Assembly: GCF_014333525.1 (NCBI RefSeq)
Contig: NZ_JACSCX010000002.1
Location: forward strand, 744,001-808,000
DNA length: 64,000 nt
Reading direction: 5' to 3'
Origin: Hymenobacter puniceus
GTDB lineage: Bacteria; Bacteroidota; Bacteroidia; Cytophagales; Hymenobacteraceae
This document shows positions 8,103 through 16,820 of the stretch, piece by piece. The notes beneath the pieces are model-generated. The model saw only the letters and a program-made list of their open reading frames with translations. It had not been told where the DNA came from and did not search any database. The position numbers were made by a program, and so were the translations under genes. Numbering within the stretch: position 1 is the first letter of the stretch; each line of letters begins with the position of its first letter.

Positions 8103-9040
8103 GCGAAACCTCCGCAAACGACTACCTGAACGATACGGCCTACCACCGCCCCGTAATGCTGCGTGAGTGCCTGGAGGCACTGGAGCTGCGCCCCGAAGGC
8201 CGCTACGTGGATGTTACGTTTGGGGGCGGCGGCCACTCGGCCCGTATCCTGGAGCACCTGAGCGGCGCCGGCCACCTCTACAGCTTCGACCAGGATGCCG
8301 ACGCCGAGCGGGAGGCTGCCAAGCTGGCCCGGCCGCAGTTCACGTTCATCCGCAGCAACTTCCGCGACCTGTACCAAGAATTGCAGCGCCACGGCGCGTT
8401 GCCCGTTGATGGGTTGCTGGCCGACCTAGGCGTGTCGTCGCACCAGTTTGATACGCCGGAGCGCGGCTTCAGCACCCGCTTCGACGGGCCGCTGGACATG
8501 CGCATGAACGCCGAGGACGGACCTACCGCCGCCGACATCATCAACGAATACCCGGAAGCCGATCTGCACCGCATCTTCGGGATGTACGGCGAGGTGACCA
8601 ACGCCCGCACGCTGGCCCAGACCGTGGCCTCGGCGCGGCGCGGCCAGACCATCGACACCATTGCCGGCCTGAAGAAAGCCATTGCCAGCTGCACCCCGCG
8701 CGGCAAGGAAAACAAGTACCTGGCCCAGGTATTTCAGGCGTTGCGCATCGAGGCCAACGACGAAATGAAGGCTCTGCAAGAAATGCTGGAGCAAACGGCG
8801 CAGGTGCTGCGGCCCGGCGGCCGGCTGGTGGTAATGAGCTACCACTCGCTGGAAGACCGGCTGGTGAAGAATTTTCTGGCCAAAGGCAAGTTCTTTGGCG
8901 AAGTGGAAAAAGACCTGTTCGGCAACACGAATCTGCCGTTTGAGGTCCTGACCCGCAAGCCTGTGGAAGCTTCTGAGGCCGAGATAGCCGCCAACAGCCG
9001 CGCCCGAAGCGCGAAGCTGCGCATCGCAATTAAGAATTAG
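8099..9040 (+). CDS. rsmH: 16S rRNA (cytosine-1402-N4)-methyltransferase RsmH
   Basis: A 313-residue SAM-dependent enzyme that methylates N4 of C1402 in 16S rRNA at the decoding centre. The family signature HRPVMLRECLEAL is followed by the SAM-binding loop DVTFGGGGHSARIL and by GLLADLGVSSHQFD and VLRPGGRLVVMSYHSLEDRLVK. The start is the ATG overlapping the mraZ stop; a longer frame running back to 7787 is a shadow of mraZ. It is the second gene of the dcw cluster. Its stop codon lies in the left arm of an AT-rich inverted repeat at 9028-9184. Confidence 0.96.
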   Translation: MSETSANDYLNDTAYHRPVMLRECLEALELRPEGRYVDVTFGGGGHSARILEHLSGAGHLYSFDQDADAEREAAKLARPQFTFIRSNFRDLYQELQRHGALPVDGLLADLGVSSHQFDTPERGFSTRFDGPLDMRMNAEDGPTAADIINEYPEADLHRIFGMYGEVTNARTLAQTVASARRGQTIDTIAGLKKAIASCTPRGKENKYLAQVFQALRIEANDEMKALQEMLEQTAQVLRPGGRLVVMSYHSLEDRLVKNFLAKGKFFGEVEKDLFGNTNLPFEVLTRKPVEASEAEIAANSRARSAKLRIAIKN

Positions 9041-9184
9041 TGATTAAGAATGAAGAATTACCGCTTTTCCTGCGCAAAGCATACGCTGCCGGCTCTGACC
9101 AACGGGGTGTGCGTTAGCGTGACGGGCACCTGTGCCGGTGTGGTAATGGCCTCATTACTAATTATTAATTGCTAATTATTAATT
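9028..9184. repeat. AT-rich word-type inverted repeat between rsmH and ftsL
   Basis: The left arm (9028-9060) is built of drifting copies of a word like GATTAAGAATTA; the right arm (9154-9184) is an imperfect reverse complement (ATTACTAATTATTAATTGCT and onward). About 19 of 23 positions match in the best block. The 90-bp core between them is GC-rich and codes for nothing I can support. The right arm abuts the ftsL start. Confidence 0.7.
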
Positions 9185-9192
9185 CCAACGCC

Positions 9193-9900
9193 GTGGCTCT
9201 CAATACCGTCAAACCCGTCGTCAGCCAGCCCCGCTCCAATGCCCCGCGGCACGTGGAGCCGGAGCCTGTGTTCCAACCGGAACCCGAGCCAGCGCGGCCT
9301 GCTGAGCGCGCCCCGAAAGCGGCCAAAGCCCCTAAAGTGACGCGGCCGGCGGCGCCCCGCAACTCGTGGAGCGTGTTTTCGCTGCTAGAGCGCCTCACGC
9401 GCATGGATGGCCTGTTTCGGGAGGGTCTGCCGGTGCGCTACCTGCCGCACGTGCTGTTCGTAATGCTGCTGATTCTGATTTATATCGGCAATACGCACTA
9501 CGCCACCCGCATGAACCGCAGCATTCAGCGGCTTAAGGTGGAGGCCGAAGATTTGCGCGCCGATTACACAACGTTGAAATCAGACTATATGGAGGCCAGC
9601 AAGCAAAGCGAGGTGGCCCGCAAAGTGGCTGCCTACGGGCTGGTGGAAAGCTCTTCGCCGCCGTTCCGCATCGAAGTGCCCGCGGGCCGCCTCGACGAGG
9701 CCGCCCTGGATCTGGTGCCGGTGCTGACGGCCGACTCGCTGGCGGCGCGCGCCTTGCGCGACTCGCTGCGCCGCGCCGGCCCCGTCGGGCCTATTGATTC
9801 AATGTCCATTGAGGTGGGGGCCCCGCCCGTGCCTATCGGAACCGACGCGACCGGCGAACCGGCCGCGCCCGAACCCGCTGCTACACCTCGCCGCCGCTAA
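9193..9900 (+). CDS. ftsL: FtsL-like cell division protein
   Basis: Bitopic membrane protein of the divisome. From a GTG start at 9193 it is 235 residues: a Pro/Glu/Ala/Lys-rich cytoplasmic tail (1-80), one transmembrane helix (about 85-102, HVLFVMLLILIYIG) and a periplasmic coiled coil (MNRSIQRLKVEAEDLRADY and onward), then a Pro/Ala-rich tail. FtsL bridges FtsQ/FtsB and FtsW/FtsI. The cytoplasmic tail is far longer than in E. coli FtsL but fits Bacteroidota homologues. No ATG fits; a TTG at 9169 lies inside an AT-rich repeat and is less likely. Position between rsmH and ftsI supports the call. Confidence 0.85.
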   Translation: MALNTVKPVVSQPRSNAPRHVEPEPVFQPEPEPARPAERAPKAAKAPKVTRPAAPRNSWSVFSLLERLTRMDGLFREGLPVRYLPHVLFVMLLILIYIGNTHYATRMNRSIQRLKVEAEDLRADYTTLKSDYMEASKQSEVARKVAAYGLVESSSPPFRIEVPAGRLDEAALDLVPVLTADSLAARALRDSLRRAGPVGPIDSMSIEVGAPPVPIGTDATGEPAAPEPAATPRRR

Positions 9901-9923
9901 CTGAAACGCTGCTAACCAAAACC

Positions 9924-12284
9924 ATGAAAGGAAGCGTTAAAAAATCCATCGTTACCCGCGTACGGCTGGCGTTTTTGGGCGTCTGCCTGTTTTCGTGCGC
10001 GGTGGTCTGGAAGATTTCCAACATCCAGTTCAAGGAAGGCGAAAAGTGGCGCGCCCTGGAGCAGGAACGCCGCGTGGTGTACCAGCCTGTGTTTGCCACC
10101 CGTGGCACCATCCTCGCCGACGACGGCAAAAGCATCATGGCTACCTCGCTGCCCTTCTTCCGGGTGGCCTGGGACCCGAGCGTAGTAGACCGGGAAGTGT
10201 TCAATCAGGACGTGGATTCGCTGGCCATTCAGCTGGCCCATTTCTTCGGCGACCGGAGCGTATCGGAGTACAAGCGCAAGCTCAAGAACGCCCGGCTGGC
10301 CAAGCCGTCGGTGCGCTACATCCGCCTGAACTCACGCCAGATCAACTATCAGGAAAAGAAGGAGCTAGCCAACTGGCCGATTTTTCGGGAAGGCAAAAAC
10401 AAGGGCGGCGTCATCTTCGAGAAGGTGGACAAGCGCTTCCGGCCGTTTGGCGGGCTGGCGCAGCGCACCATCGGCTTCGTGAACGAAGACAAGAACGGCG
10501 CGGGCCTGGAGTTCACCTTCAACCGCCATCTGGCCGGCAAAGACGGCGAGGCCCTGTTTGAGCGCCTGCCCGGCGGCAACAAGCCCATCTACGACGGCAC
10601 TGAGGTGAAGCCGATTCCGGGCTACGACGTGCAAACCACGCTCGACATCAACCTGCAGGACGTGGCCGAAAATGCCCTCTACAAGTCGTTGGTGGACAAT
10701 AATGCCCAGTACGGCTGCGTGATTCTGATGGAAGTGCAGACCGGCGAAATCAAGGCTGTGGCCAACCTGGGCAAGGTGGCCGAGGGCGTGTACCGCGAAG
10801 ACTACAACTACGCCATTGCCGACCAGGGCCGCACAGAGCCGGGCTCCACGTTCAAGCTGGCCTCCATGATGGCCCTGTTCGAGGAAAACCCCGACCTCGC
10901 CCTCGACGACATCGTGGACACCGGCAACGGCCGCATGTACATCGGCGGAGCCGTGAAGACGGACTCGCACGGCTACGGCAAAATCACGATCAAGCAGGTG
11001 TTCGAGAAATCCTCAAACATCGGCGTGGCCGTGCTCGTGGACCGGCAGTTCAGCAAGCAGCCCCAGCGCTACGCCGACCACCTCAAGCGCTTCGGGCTGC
11101 ACAAGCCGCTGGGCTTCCAGATGGCCGGCGAGGCACGGCCCTACGTGAAAGACCCACAGGACCGCAGCTGGAGCCGTACTTCGCTCACCACCATGAGCAT
11201 CGGCTACGAGTTGAAGCTGGCCCCGCTCCAGACGCTGGCCTTCTACAATGCCGTGGCCAACAACGGCGTGAAGGTGCAGCCGATGATAGTGCGCGAAATC
11301 AAGCAGGCAGACAAGGTGCTGGAGCGGTTTGAGCCCACCGTGCTGAATCCCAAAATCTGCTCCGACGAAACGCTGGCCAAGATGAAAGCCATGATGGAAG
11401 GCGTCGTGACCGAGGGTACTGCGCGCGGTATCCGCAGCGAGGATTTCACGATGGCCGGCAAAACCGGCACTGCCTGGAAGTTCAAGAACGGTGCCTATAC
11501 TAAGGTGTACTCCACCAGCTTCTGTGGCTACTTTCCGGCCGAGAAGCCCAAGTACAGCTGCATTGTGGTGGTCGATTCGCCCAAGAAAGGCCGTATCTAC
11601 GGCGCCGACGTAGCCGCGCCGGTATTCCGGGAAGTGGCCGACAAAGCCATGGCCCGCGACGCCGCCAGCCAACGGCCGCTGCTGGCCCGGGCTGCGGTGC
11701 AGAAAGCCAAATTACCCTATGCCCCGGCCGGTATGCAAGACGAGCTGCGGCTGGTGTGCGAGCAAATTGGCGTGAAAAGCGAAGGCGCCGCTCCTGATGA
11801 AGATTGGGTGCGCACGCCTCTGGCTGCCGACAGCAACTCGGAAACACTGGCTCTGCAGCCCCTGGCTGTGAAGCCCGGCCGGGTGCCCAACGTCACGGGC
11901 CTCACTTTGCGCGACGCGCTGTTTCTGCTGGAAAACCGGGGCCTGCGCGTGCGCACCCAGGGCACGGGCCGCGTGAAGGCGCAGTCTGTGGCGGCGGGCA
12001 CAATGGCGCGGCGCGGCACGGTGGTAGTGCTGGCGCTAGAACCCATTGGGCAGCGCTCGGCGGGGCCTGCACCGGTAGCGGCCCCGGCTCCTAGCCAGTT
12101 GGCCGAAAACAAGCTGCTCACGCCCATCGACACCGACCTCGACGCCAAAGCCCGCGCCCTGGCTGCTAAAGCCAAAGCCCGCCTGGCCGGCACCACGCCG
12201 GCCACAGCTGCGCCCATTAGGAAAACGCCTGACCCAAAAGCCACAGCGCAGCAGTCCGCCTCCGCCAAGCCTAAAAAGAGCTAG
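9924..12284 (+). CDS. ftsI: Division penicillin-binding protein with C-terminal PASTA domain
   Basis: A 786-residue class B penicillin-binding protein that cross-links septal peptidoglycan. One N-terminal transmembrane helix (about 15-33) leads to a PBP dimerisation domain and then the transpeptidase domain with STFK (Ser308 nucleophile), SSN and KTGTA (from Lys513). A single PASTA domain follows (about 653-704, VPNVTGLTLRDALFLLE). The last 80 residues are Ala/Lys/Pro-rich and look disordered. The gene follows ftsL by 23 bp and precedes murE, the normal place for FtsI in this cluster. Confidence 0.95.
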   Translation: MKGSVKKSIVTRVRLAFLGVCLFSCAVVWKISNIQFKEGEKWRALEQERRVVYQPVFATRGTILADDGKSIMATSLPFFRVAWDPSVVDREVFNQDVDSLAIQLAHFFGDRSVSEYKRKLKNARLAKPSVRYIRLNSRQINYQEKKELANWPIFREGKNKGGVIFEKVDKRFRPFGGLAQRTIGFVNEDKNGAGLEFTFNRHLAGKDGEALFERLPGGNKPIYDGTEVKPIPGYDVQTTLDINLQDVAENALYKSLVDNNAQYGCVILMEVQTGEIKAVANLGKVAEGVYREDYNYAIADQGRTEPGSTFKLASMMALFEENPDLALDDIVDTGNGRMYIGGAVKTDSHGYGKITIKQVFEKSSNIGVAVLVDRQFSKQPQRYADHLKRFGLHKPLGFQMAGEARPYVKDPQDRSWSRTSLTTMSIGYELKLAPLQTLAFYNAVANNGVKVQPMIVREIKQADKVLERFEPTVLNPKICSDETLAKMKAMMEGVVTEGTARGIRSEDFTMAGKTGTAWKFKNGAYTKVYSTSFCGYFPAEKPKYSCIVVVDSPKKGRIYGADVAAPVFREVADKAMARDAASQRPLLARAAVQKAKLPYAPAGMQDELRLVCEQIGVKSEGAAPDEDWVRTPLAADSNSETLALQPLAVKPGRVPNVTGLTLRDALFLLENRGLRVRTQGTGRVKAQSVAAGTMARRGTVVVLALEPIGQRSAGPAPVAAPAPSQLAENKLLTPIDTDLDAKARALAAKAKARLAGTTPATAAPIRKTPDPKATAQQSASAKPKKS

Positions 12285-12318
12285 AACGACTCTGCGGGCT
12301 AAAAACAAATGAACGACC

Positions 12319-13806
12319 TTGCCTAATCAGCCCGAAATAACGCCCCCACTTTTCGCCTTGCTCGCCGACGTCACCGTGACGTCGCAGCATGGCCCCACCG
12401 ACGTGCTGGTGCAACAGCTCACGCTGGACTCGCGGCAGGCCGCTCCCGGCGCAGTATTCTTCGCGTTGCGCGGCGCCGCCACCGATGGGCACCAGTTCAT
12501 TGAGAAAGCCGTAGCGCAGGGCGTGGCCGCAGTGGTATGCGAGCAGCTGCCCGCCGAGCTGCATCCGGCCACCGCCTACGTGCAGGTGCCCGACTCGGCC
12601 GCGGCTATGGCCCACATGGCGGCGGCCTTCTACGGCCATCCGTCGCGCAGCCTCACGCTGATTGGCGTGACCGGTACCAACGGCAAAACCACCTGCGCCA
12701 CACTGCTGCACAAGCTGCTGCGTGAGCTGGGCTACCACACCGGCCTGCTGAGCACCGTGCAAAACCAGATTGACGAGCAGGTGATTCCGGCCACTCACAC
12801 TACGCCCGACTCCATCCGGCTCAACGAGCTGCTGGCCCGCATGGTGGAAGCCGGCTGCACGCACGCCTGCATGGAAGTGAGCAGCCACGCCGTCGTGCAG
12901 CACCGCACCACGGCGCTGCGCTTCGCCGGGGGCATCTTTACCAACCTCACCCACGACCACCTCGACTACCACGGCACGTTCGACAACTACCTGAAAGCCA
13001 AGAAGGGCTTTTTCGACATGCTGCCCAAAACGGCCTTTGCGCTTTCCAACGCCGACGACAAGCGCGGCATGGTGATGCTGCAAAACACCGCTGCCCGCCG
13101 CGAAACCTACTCCTTGCGCAGTGCCGCCACGTTCCGGGCCAAGCTGATTGAAAACGCCGTGCACGGCCTGCACCTGGAAATCGACGGACACGACGCGCAG
13201 TTTCGCCTGATTGGGGTGTTCAATGCCTACAACTTGCTGGCCGTGTATGGCGCGGCGGTGTTGCTGGGCGAGGAGCCACTGGAGGTGCTGACGGTGCTAT
13301 CGGGGCTGCTGTCGGCGCCGGGCCGCTTCGAACCTGTCGTGTCCGACAAAACCCGCGTGACCGGCATCGTGGACTACGCTCACACGCCCGACGCGCTGGA
13401 AAACGTGCTCCAGACCATTGCCGATATCCGCCAGCCTACGCAGCAGGTAATTACGGTGGTGGGCTGCGGCGGCAACCGCGACGATGCCAAGCGCCCCATC
13501 ATGGCGCACCTGGCCTGCCAGGGCTCCGATAGGGTGGTGCTGACCTCCGACAATCCCCGTTTCGAGGACCCCAACGCTATTCTGGTGCAGATGCAGGCTG
13601 GCGTGAAAGTGCAGGACCTAGCCAAAGTCCTGACCATCCCTGACCGGCGCGAAGCCATCAAAACCGCCGTCACGCTGGCCGGACCCAACGATATTGTGCT
13701 GGTAGCCGGCAAAGGCCACGAAACCTACCAGGAAGTGAAAGGCGTGAAAGCCGATTTCGACGATAAACGAGTATTGCAGGAGATGTTTGAGCTGCTGGGC
13801 AAGTAG
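12319..13806 (+). CDS. murE: UDP-N-acetylmuramoyl-L-alanyl-D-glutamate--2,6-diaminopimelate ligase MurE
   Basis: Cytoplasmic ATP-dependent ligase, 495 residues, that adds the third residue of the peptidoglycan stem peptide. It shows the Mur ligase P-loop GVTGTNGKTTCATLL (about 117-130), the N-terminal LTLDSRQAAPGAVFFAL, the HTTPDS substrate loop and DNPRFEDP (about 411). The DNPR motif marks specificity for meso-diaminopimelate rather than lysine. The start appears to be TTG at 12319 (MPNQPEITPPLF); no in-frame ATG fits, and the nearby ATG at 12309 is out of frame and stops at once. Confidence 0.94.
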   Translation: MPNQPEITPPLFALLADVTVTSQHGPTDVLVQQLTLDSRQAAPGAVFFALRGAATDGHQFIEKAVAQGVAAVVCEQLPAELHPATAYVQVPDSAAAMAHMAAAFYGHPSRSLTLIGVTGTNGKTTCATLLHKLLRELGYHTGLLSTVQNQIDEQVIPATHTTPDSIRLNELLARMVEAGCTHACMEVSSHAVVQHRTTALRFAGGIFTNLTHDHLDYHGTFDNYLKAKKGFFDMLPKTAFALSNADDKRGMVMLQNTAARRETYSLRSAATFRAKLIENAVHGLHLEIDGHDAQFRLIGVFNAYNLLAVYGAAVLLGEEPLEVLTVLSGLLSAPGRFEPVVSDKTRVTGIVDYAHTPDALENVLQTIADIRQPTQQVITVVGCGGNRDDAKRPIMAHLACQGSDRVVLTSDNPRFEDPNAILVQMQAGVKVQDLAKVLTIPDRREAIKTAVTLAGPNDIVLVAGKGHETYQEVKGVKADFDDKRVLQEMFELLGK

Positions 13807-13810
13807 GTCT

Positions 13811-13933
13811 GACCGTCTCATGAACGTCCTGCTGAGCTTGCCGAAGCATCTCTACCACTTCGTTGCGCAAGTAATTCAACGAAGCGGTAGAGATGCTTCG
13901 GCTCCAGCTCCGCCTTCGCTCATCATGACGGTC
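13811..13933. repeat. REP-like palindrome, copy 1 (murE-mraY gap)
   Basis: CCGAAGCATCTCTACC (13841-13856) pairs perfectly with GGTAGAGATGCTTCGG (13886-13901); the stem extends inward with CTTCGTTG (13858-13865) and CAACGAAG (13877-13884), and GACCGT at the left end meets ACGGTC at the right end. The loop is 11 bases. The same core occurs at 19203-19310 and 62251-62393, so this is a dispersed element. Confidence 0.85.
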
Positions 13934-14073
13934 TGATTTGACTTGCTTTCTTATTATTCTGACAGCCAGCCCTACACCAAAATCAACACAAACGCAACGC
14001 TTGCCGAACCCCGAAAAACTGGAACCTTTGCAGCTTGCCACCACTCTGACCGCAACCTGCTGACCTCGCGCCC

Positions 14074-15294
14074 ATGCTGTACTACCTCTTCAACTACTTA
14101 TATAAAGTGCATCACGTGCCCGGCACGGGCGTGATGCAGTACAGCTCATTCCGGGCGGCGCTGGCCATCGTCACTTCGCTCATCATTGCCCAGTACTTCG
14201 GGGCGCCGCTGATCCGGCTGCTGCAGCGCCAGCAGATCGGGGAAAGTATCCGCGACCTGGGTTTGCAGGGCCAGATGGAGAAAAAAGGAACGCCCACTAT
14301 GGGTGGACTGATCATTCTGCTGGCCATTCTGGTGCCGGTGCTGCTGTTTGCCAAGCTCGACAACATCTACATCGTGCTCATGATTCTGAGTACCGTCTGG
14401 CTTGGGCTGATTGGCTTCGTGGATGACTATATTAAGGTAGTCAAGAAGGACAAGGAAGGGCTGGCCGGCCGCTTCAAAATCATGGGGCAGGTGGGTCTGG
14501 GTCTCACGGTGGGCTGGGTGCTGTTCTTTTCCAACGATGTGACCGTGCGCCAGTATCTGCTGGCCAACGGCCAGGCCTCGGCCGTGGATGCCAGCACCAT
14601 CTACCAAGATGTGAAGCTGATGATTACGACGGTGCCCTTCCTCAAGAACAACGAGCTCAACTACGGCGACCTGTTCGCCACGGCCGGCGACTTCTTCAAC
14701 GAGTACTACGCCTTTTTCTACATTCCCATCGTCATCCTCATCATCACGGCTGTCAGCAATGGCGCCAACATCACCGACGGCCTCGACGGGCTGGCGGCGG
14801 GCACTTCGGCCATTATCGGCACCACACTGGCCATCTTCGCCTTCGTGAGTGGCAACGCCTTGCTGGCTGACTACCTGGATATTATGTTCATCCCGAACTC
14901 CGGGGAGCTGGTGATTTTCTGCGCCGCTTTTGTGGGGGCGTGCGTGGGCTTCCTGTGGTATAATAGCTACCCGGCGCAGGTGTTCATGGGCGACACCGGC
15001 TCGCTGGCCATCGGCGGCATTATTGCCGTGCTGGCCATCATCGTGCGTAAGGAGCTTCTGATTCCGGTGCTGTGCGGGGTGTTTCTGATTGAAAACCTGT
15101 CGGTGATGCTGCAGGTAAGCTGGTTTAAGTACACCCGGCGCAAGTACGGCGAAGGCCGCCGTCTGCTGCGCATGTCGCCGCTGCACCACCACTACCAGAA
15201 GCTCGGCTACCACGAATCCAAAATTGTGTCGCGGTTCTGGATTGTGGGCATCATGCTGGCCGTGCTGACGCTGGTTACTTTGAAATTGCGCTAA
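14074..15294 (+). CDS. mraY: Phospho-N-acetylmuramoyl-pentapeptide-transferase MraY
   Basis: Integral membrane enzyme, 406 residues, that moves phospho-MurNAc-pentapeptide from UDP to undecaprenyl phosphate to make lipid I. About ten transmembrane segments are visible. Catalytic and signature motifs are [34 protein letters not shown] and HHHYQKLGY. It starts at the ATG at 14074 ([11 protein letters not shown]). MurF, which makes its UDP-linked substrate, is not between murE and mraY as it is in E. coli. The gap before it carries a REP-like palindrome, so expression may not be simply continuous with murE. Confidence 0.97.
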   Translation: MLYYLFNYLYKVHHVPGTGVMQYSSFRAALAIVTSLIIAQYFGAPLIRLLQRQQIGESIRDLGLQGQMEKKGTPTMGGLIILLAILVPVLLFAKLDNIYIVLMILSTVWLGLIGFVDDYIKVVKKDKEGLAGRFKIMGQVGLGLTVGWVLFFSNDVTVRQYLLANGQASAVDASTIYQDVKLMITTVPFLKNNELNYGDLFATAGDFFNEYYAFFYIPIVILIITAVSNGANITDGLDGLAAGTSAIIGTTLAIFAFVSGNALLADYLDIMFIPNSGELVIFCAAFVGACVGFLWYNSYPAQVFMGDTGSLAIGGIIAVLAIIVRKELLIPVLCGVFLIENLSVMLQVSWFKYTRRKYGEGRRLLRMSPLHHHYQKLGYHESKIVSRFWIVGIMLAVLTLVTLKLR

Positions 15295-15310
15295 TGATAG
15301 TTCCCGCAGA

Positions 15311-15344
15311 GGCCGCAGAGTCGTTCTGGAACGACTCTGCGGCC
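15311..15344. repeat. Perfect 15-bp hairpin between mraY and murD
   Basis: GGCCGCAGAGTCGTT (15311-15325) and AACGACTCTGCGGCC (15330-15344) form a perfect stem with a CTGG loop, and flanking GTTCC and GGAAC extend it imperfectly. There is no T tract, so it is not a classical terminator. Fourteen bases of the right arm (GAACGACTCTGCGG) recur at 12284-12297, right at the end of ftsI. Confidence 0.75.
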
Positions 15345-15372
15345 TTGCAGGAACCTTGTAAAAAACGAAACT

Positions 15373-16758
15373 ATGCACTACGTCATCTTGGGAGCCGGGG
15401 AAAGTGGGGTAGGGGCGGCGCTGCTGGCGCACGCCAAAGGGCACTCCGTATTCGTTTCCGACCAAAGCCCGATTCAGCCTGTATACAAGGAGAAGCTTCA
15501 CGCGGCCGGCATTCCGTTCGAGGAAGACCAGCATACGCTAGCAGAGGTGCTGAAGGCCGATGAGGTAGTGAAAAGCCCCGGCATCCCGGAGAAAGCGCCC
15601 GTTATTAAGGCATTGCGGGAGAAGGGCACGCCTATTATTTCCGAGATTGAGCTGGCCGGGCGCTACACCAAAGCCCGGTGCATCTGCATCACGGGCACCA
15701 ACGGCAAAACTACCACCACGCTGCTCACGCACCATTTGCTGAAGGAAGCGGGCTACAAGGTGGGGCTGGCCGGCAACGTGGGCTTCTCGCTGGCCGAGCA
15801 GGTGATTGAGGACCAGTACGAGTACTACGTGGTGGAGCTGAGCAGCTTCCAGCTCGACGACACCTATGCATTCCAGCCCTGGATTGCGGTGCTGCTCAAC
15901 ATCACGCCCGACCACCTGGACCGCTACGAGTATTCGCTGGAGAAATACGCTCAGTCCAAGCTGCGCATCGTGCGCAACCAGGACAGCAGCAACTACTTCG
16001 TTTACAACGCCGACGACGAAAACATCCAGCGCTACTTCAAGGCGGCGCTCCGGCCGGTCAACCAAATGCCGTTCAGTTTGCATCACCGCCCCGATTATCA
16101 GCTGGGCGCCTACTACATCGATGAAAAAGACGTGTGCGTAGATATGCTGCCGGGGTATTTCAGCAAAACCGAGAAAATCAGCGTGGCCGCCTCGCCCCTG
16201 ATCGGGCAGCACAACCGCCAGAACATGCTGGCCGCCATGCTGTGCGCCCGCCTGGCGGGCCTGGAAAAAAAGCAGATTGAAGTTAGCCTCGGCACCTTCC
16301 ACAACGCCGACCACCGCCTGCAGCCCGTGGGCGAAGTTCAGGGCGTGCGCTTCATCAACGACTCCAAAGCCACCAACGTGGAGGCCGCCTGGTACGCGCT
16401 GGACGGCCTGCATCAGCCCATCGTCTGGATTGCGGGCGGCACCGATAAGGGCAACGACTATACCTCCCTGGTGCCGCTGGCAGCTTCCCGCGTGAAGGCT
16501 CTGATCTGCCTTGGCGTGGAGAATGAAAAGCTGCGCGAAGCCTTCGGCGACGTGGTGCCGCACATCGAGGAAACCCGCAGCGTGGAAACGGCCGTGCGCC
16601 GCGCCGCCGCGCTAGCCGAAGAAGGCGACGTAGTGCTGCTCTCGCCGGCCTGCGCCAGCTTCGACCTGTTCAAAAACTACGAGGACCGGGGCCGGCAGTT
16701 TGCGGCGGCCGTGGCCCAGTACCGCGACGACCTCACTCAGGAGGAGGCCAACGAATAA
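15373..16758 (+). CDS. murD: UDP-N-acetylmuramoyl-L-alanine--D-glutamate ligase MurD
   Basis: Cytoplasmic Mur ligase of 461 residues that adds D-glutamate to UDP-MurNAc-L-Ala. The N-terminal nucleotide-type fold begins GAGESGVGAALLA; the ATP P-loop is CITGTNGKTTTT (about 106-117). Further family motifs are VVELSSFQL, NITPDHLDRY, FINDSKATN and LLSPACASFDLF. The ATG at 15373 gives the family N-terminus MHYVILGAGESG. The gene follows the hairpin at 15311-15344 and lies upstream of ftsW. Confidence 0.97.
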   Translation: MHYVILGAGESGVGAALLAHAKGHSVFVSDQSPIQPVYKEKLHAAGIPFEEDQHTLAEVLKADEVVKSPGIPEKAPVIKALREKGTPIISEIELAGRYTKARCICITGTNGKTTTTLLTHHLLKEAGYKVGLAGNVGFSLAEQVIEDQYEYYVVELSSFQLDDTYAFQPWIAVLLNITPDHLDRYEYSLEKYAQSKLRIVRNQDSSNYFVYNADDENIQRYFKAALRPVNQMPFSLHHRPDYQLGAYYIDEKDVCVDMLPGYFSKTEKISVAASPLIGQHNRQNMLAAMLCARLAGLEKKQIEVSLGTFHNADHRLQPVGEVQGVRFINDSKATNVEAAWYALDGLHQPIVWIAGGTDKGNDYTSLVPLAASRVKALICLGVENEKLREAFGDVVPHIEETRSVETAVRRAAALAEEGDVVLLSPACASFDLFKNYEDRGRQFAAAVAQYRDDLTQEEANE

Positions 16759-16779
16759 CGGTGGCGCTTCACGCGCCCG

Positions 16780-16810
16780 ACACTAAAGCACTAGGCACTA
16801 AGTACTAAGC
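16780..16810. repeat. Word-type degenerate tandem repeat before ftsW
   Basis: About four drifting copies of a 7-8 base word like CACTAAGC (for example CACTAAAG, CACTAGG, CACTAAG, TACTAAGC) end 10 bases before the ftsW ATG. Unlike the elements before ftsL, murG and ftsZ, no inverted left arm is visible, so it may be a half element. Confidence 0.55.
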
Positions 16811-16820
16811 CCCAATCATC

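Noticed and set aside
9028..9184. Repeat region considered as a CRISPR array
   Set aside because: The units are short, drifting and without spacers of constant length, and no cas genes are in the window.
13811..13933. REP-like palindrome considered as an insertion sequence end
   Set aside because: There is no transposase frame nearby and no target duplication; the element is a self-contained palindrome.
14146..15534. 462-codon minus-strand frame opposite mraY
   Set aside because: Mostly Gln/His/Arg-rich antisense of MraY, with no membrane or catalytic motifs.
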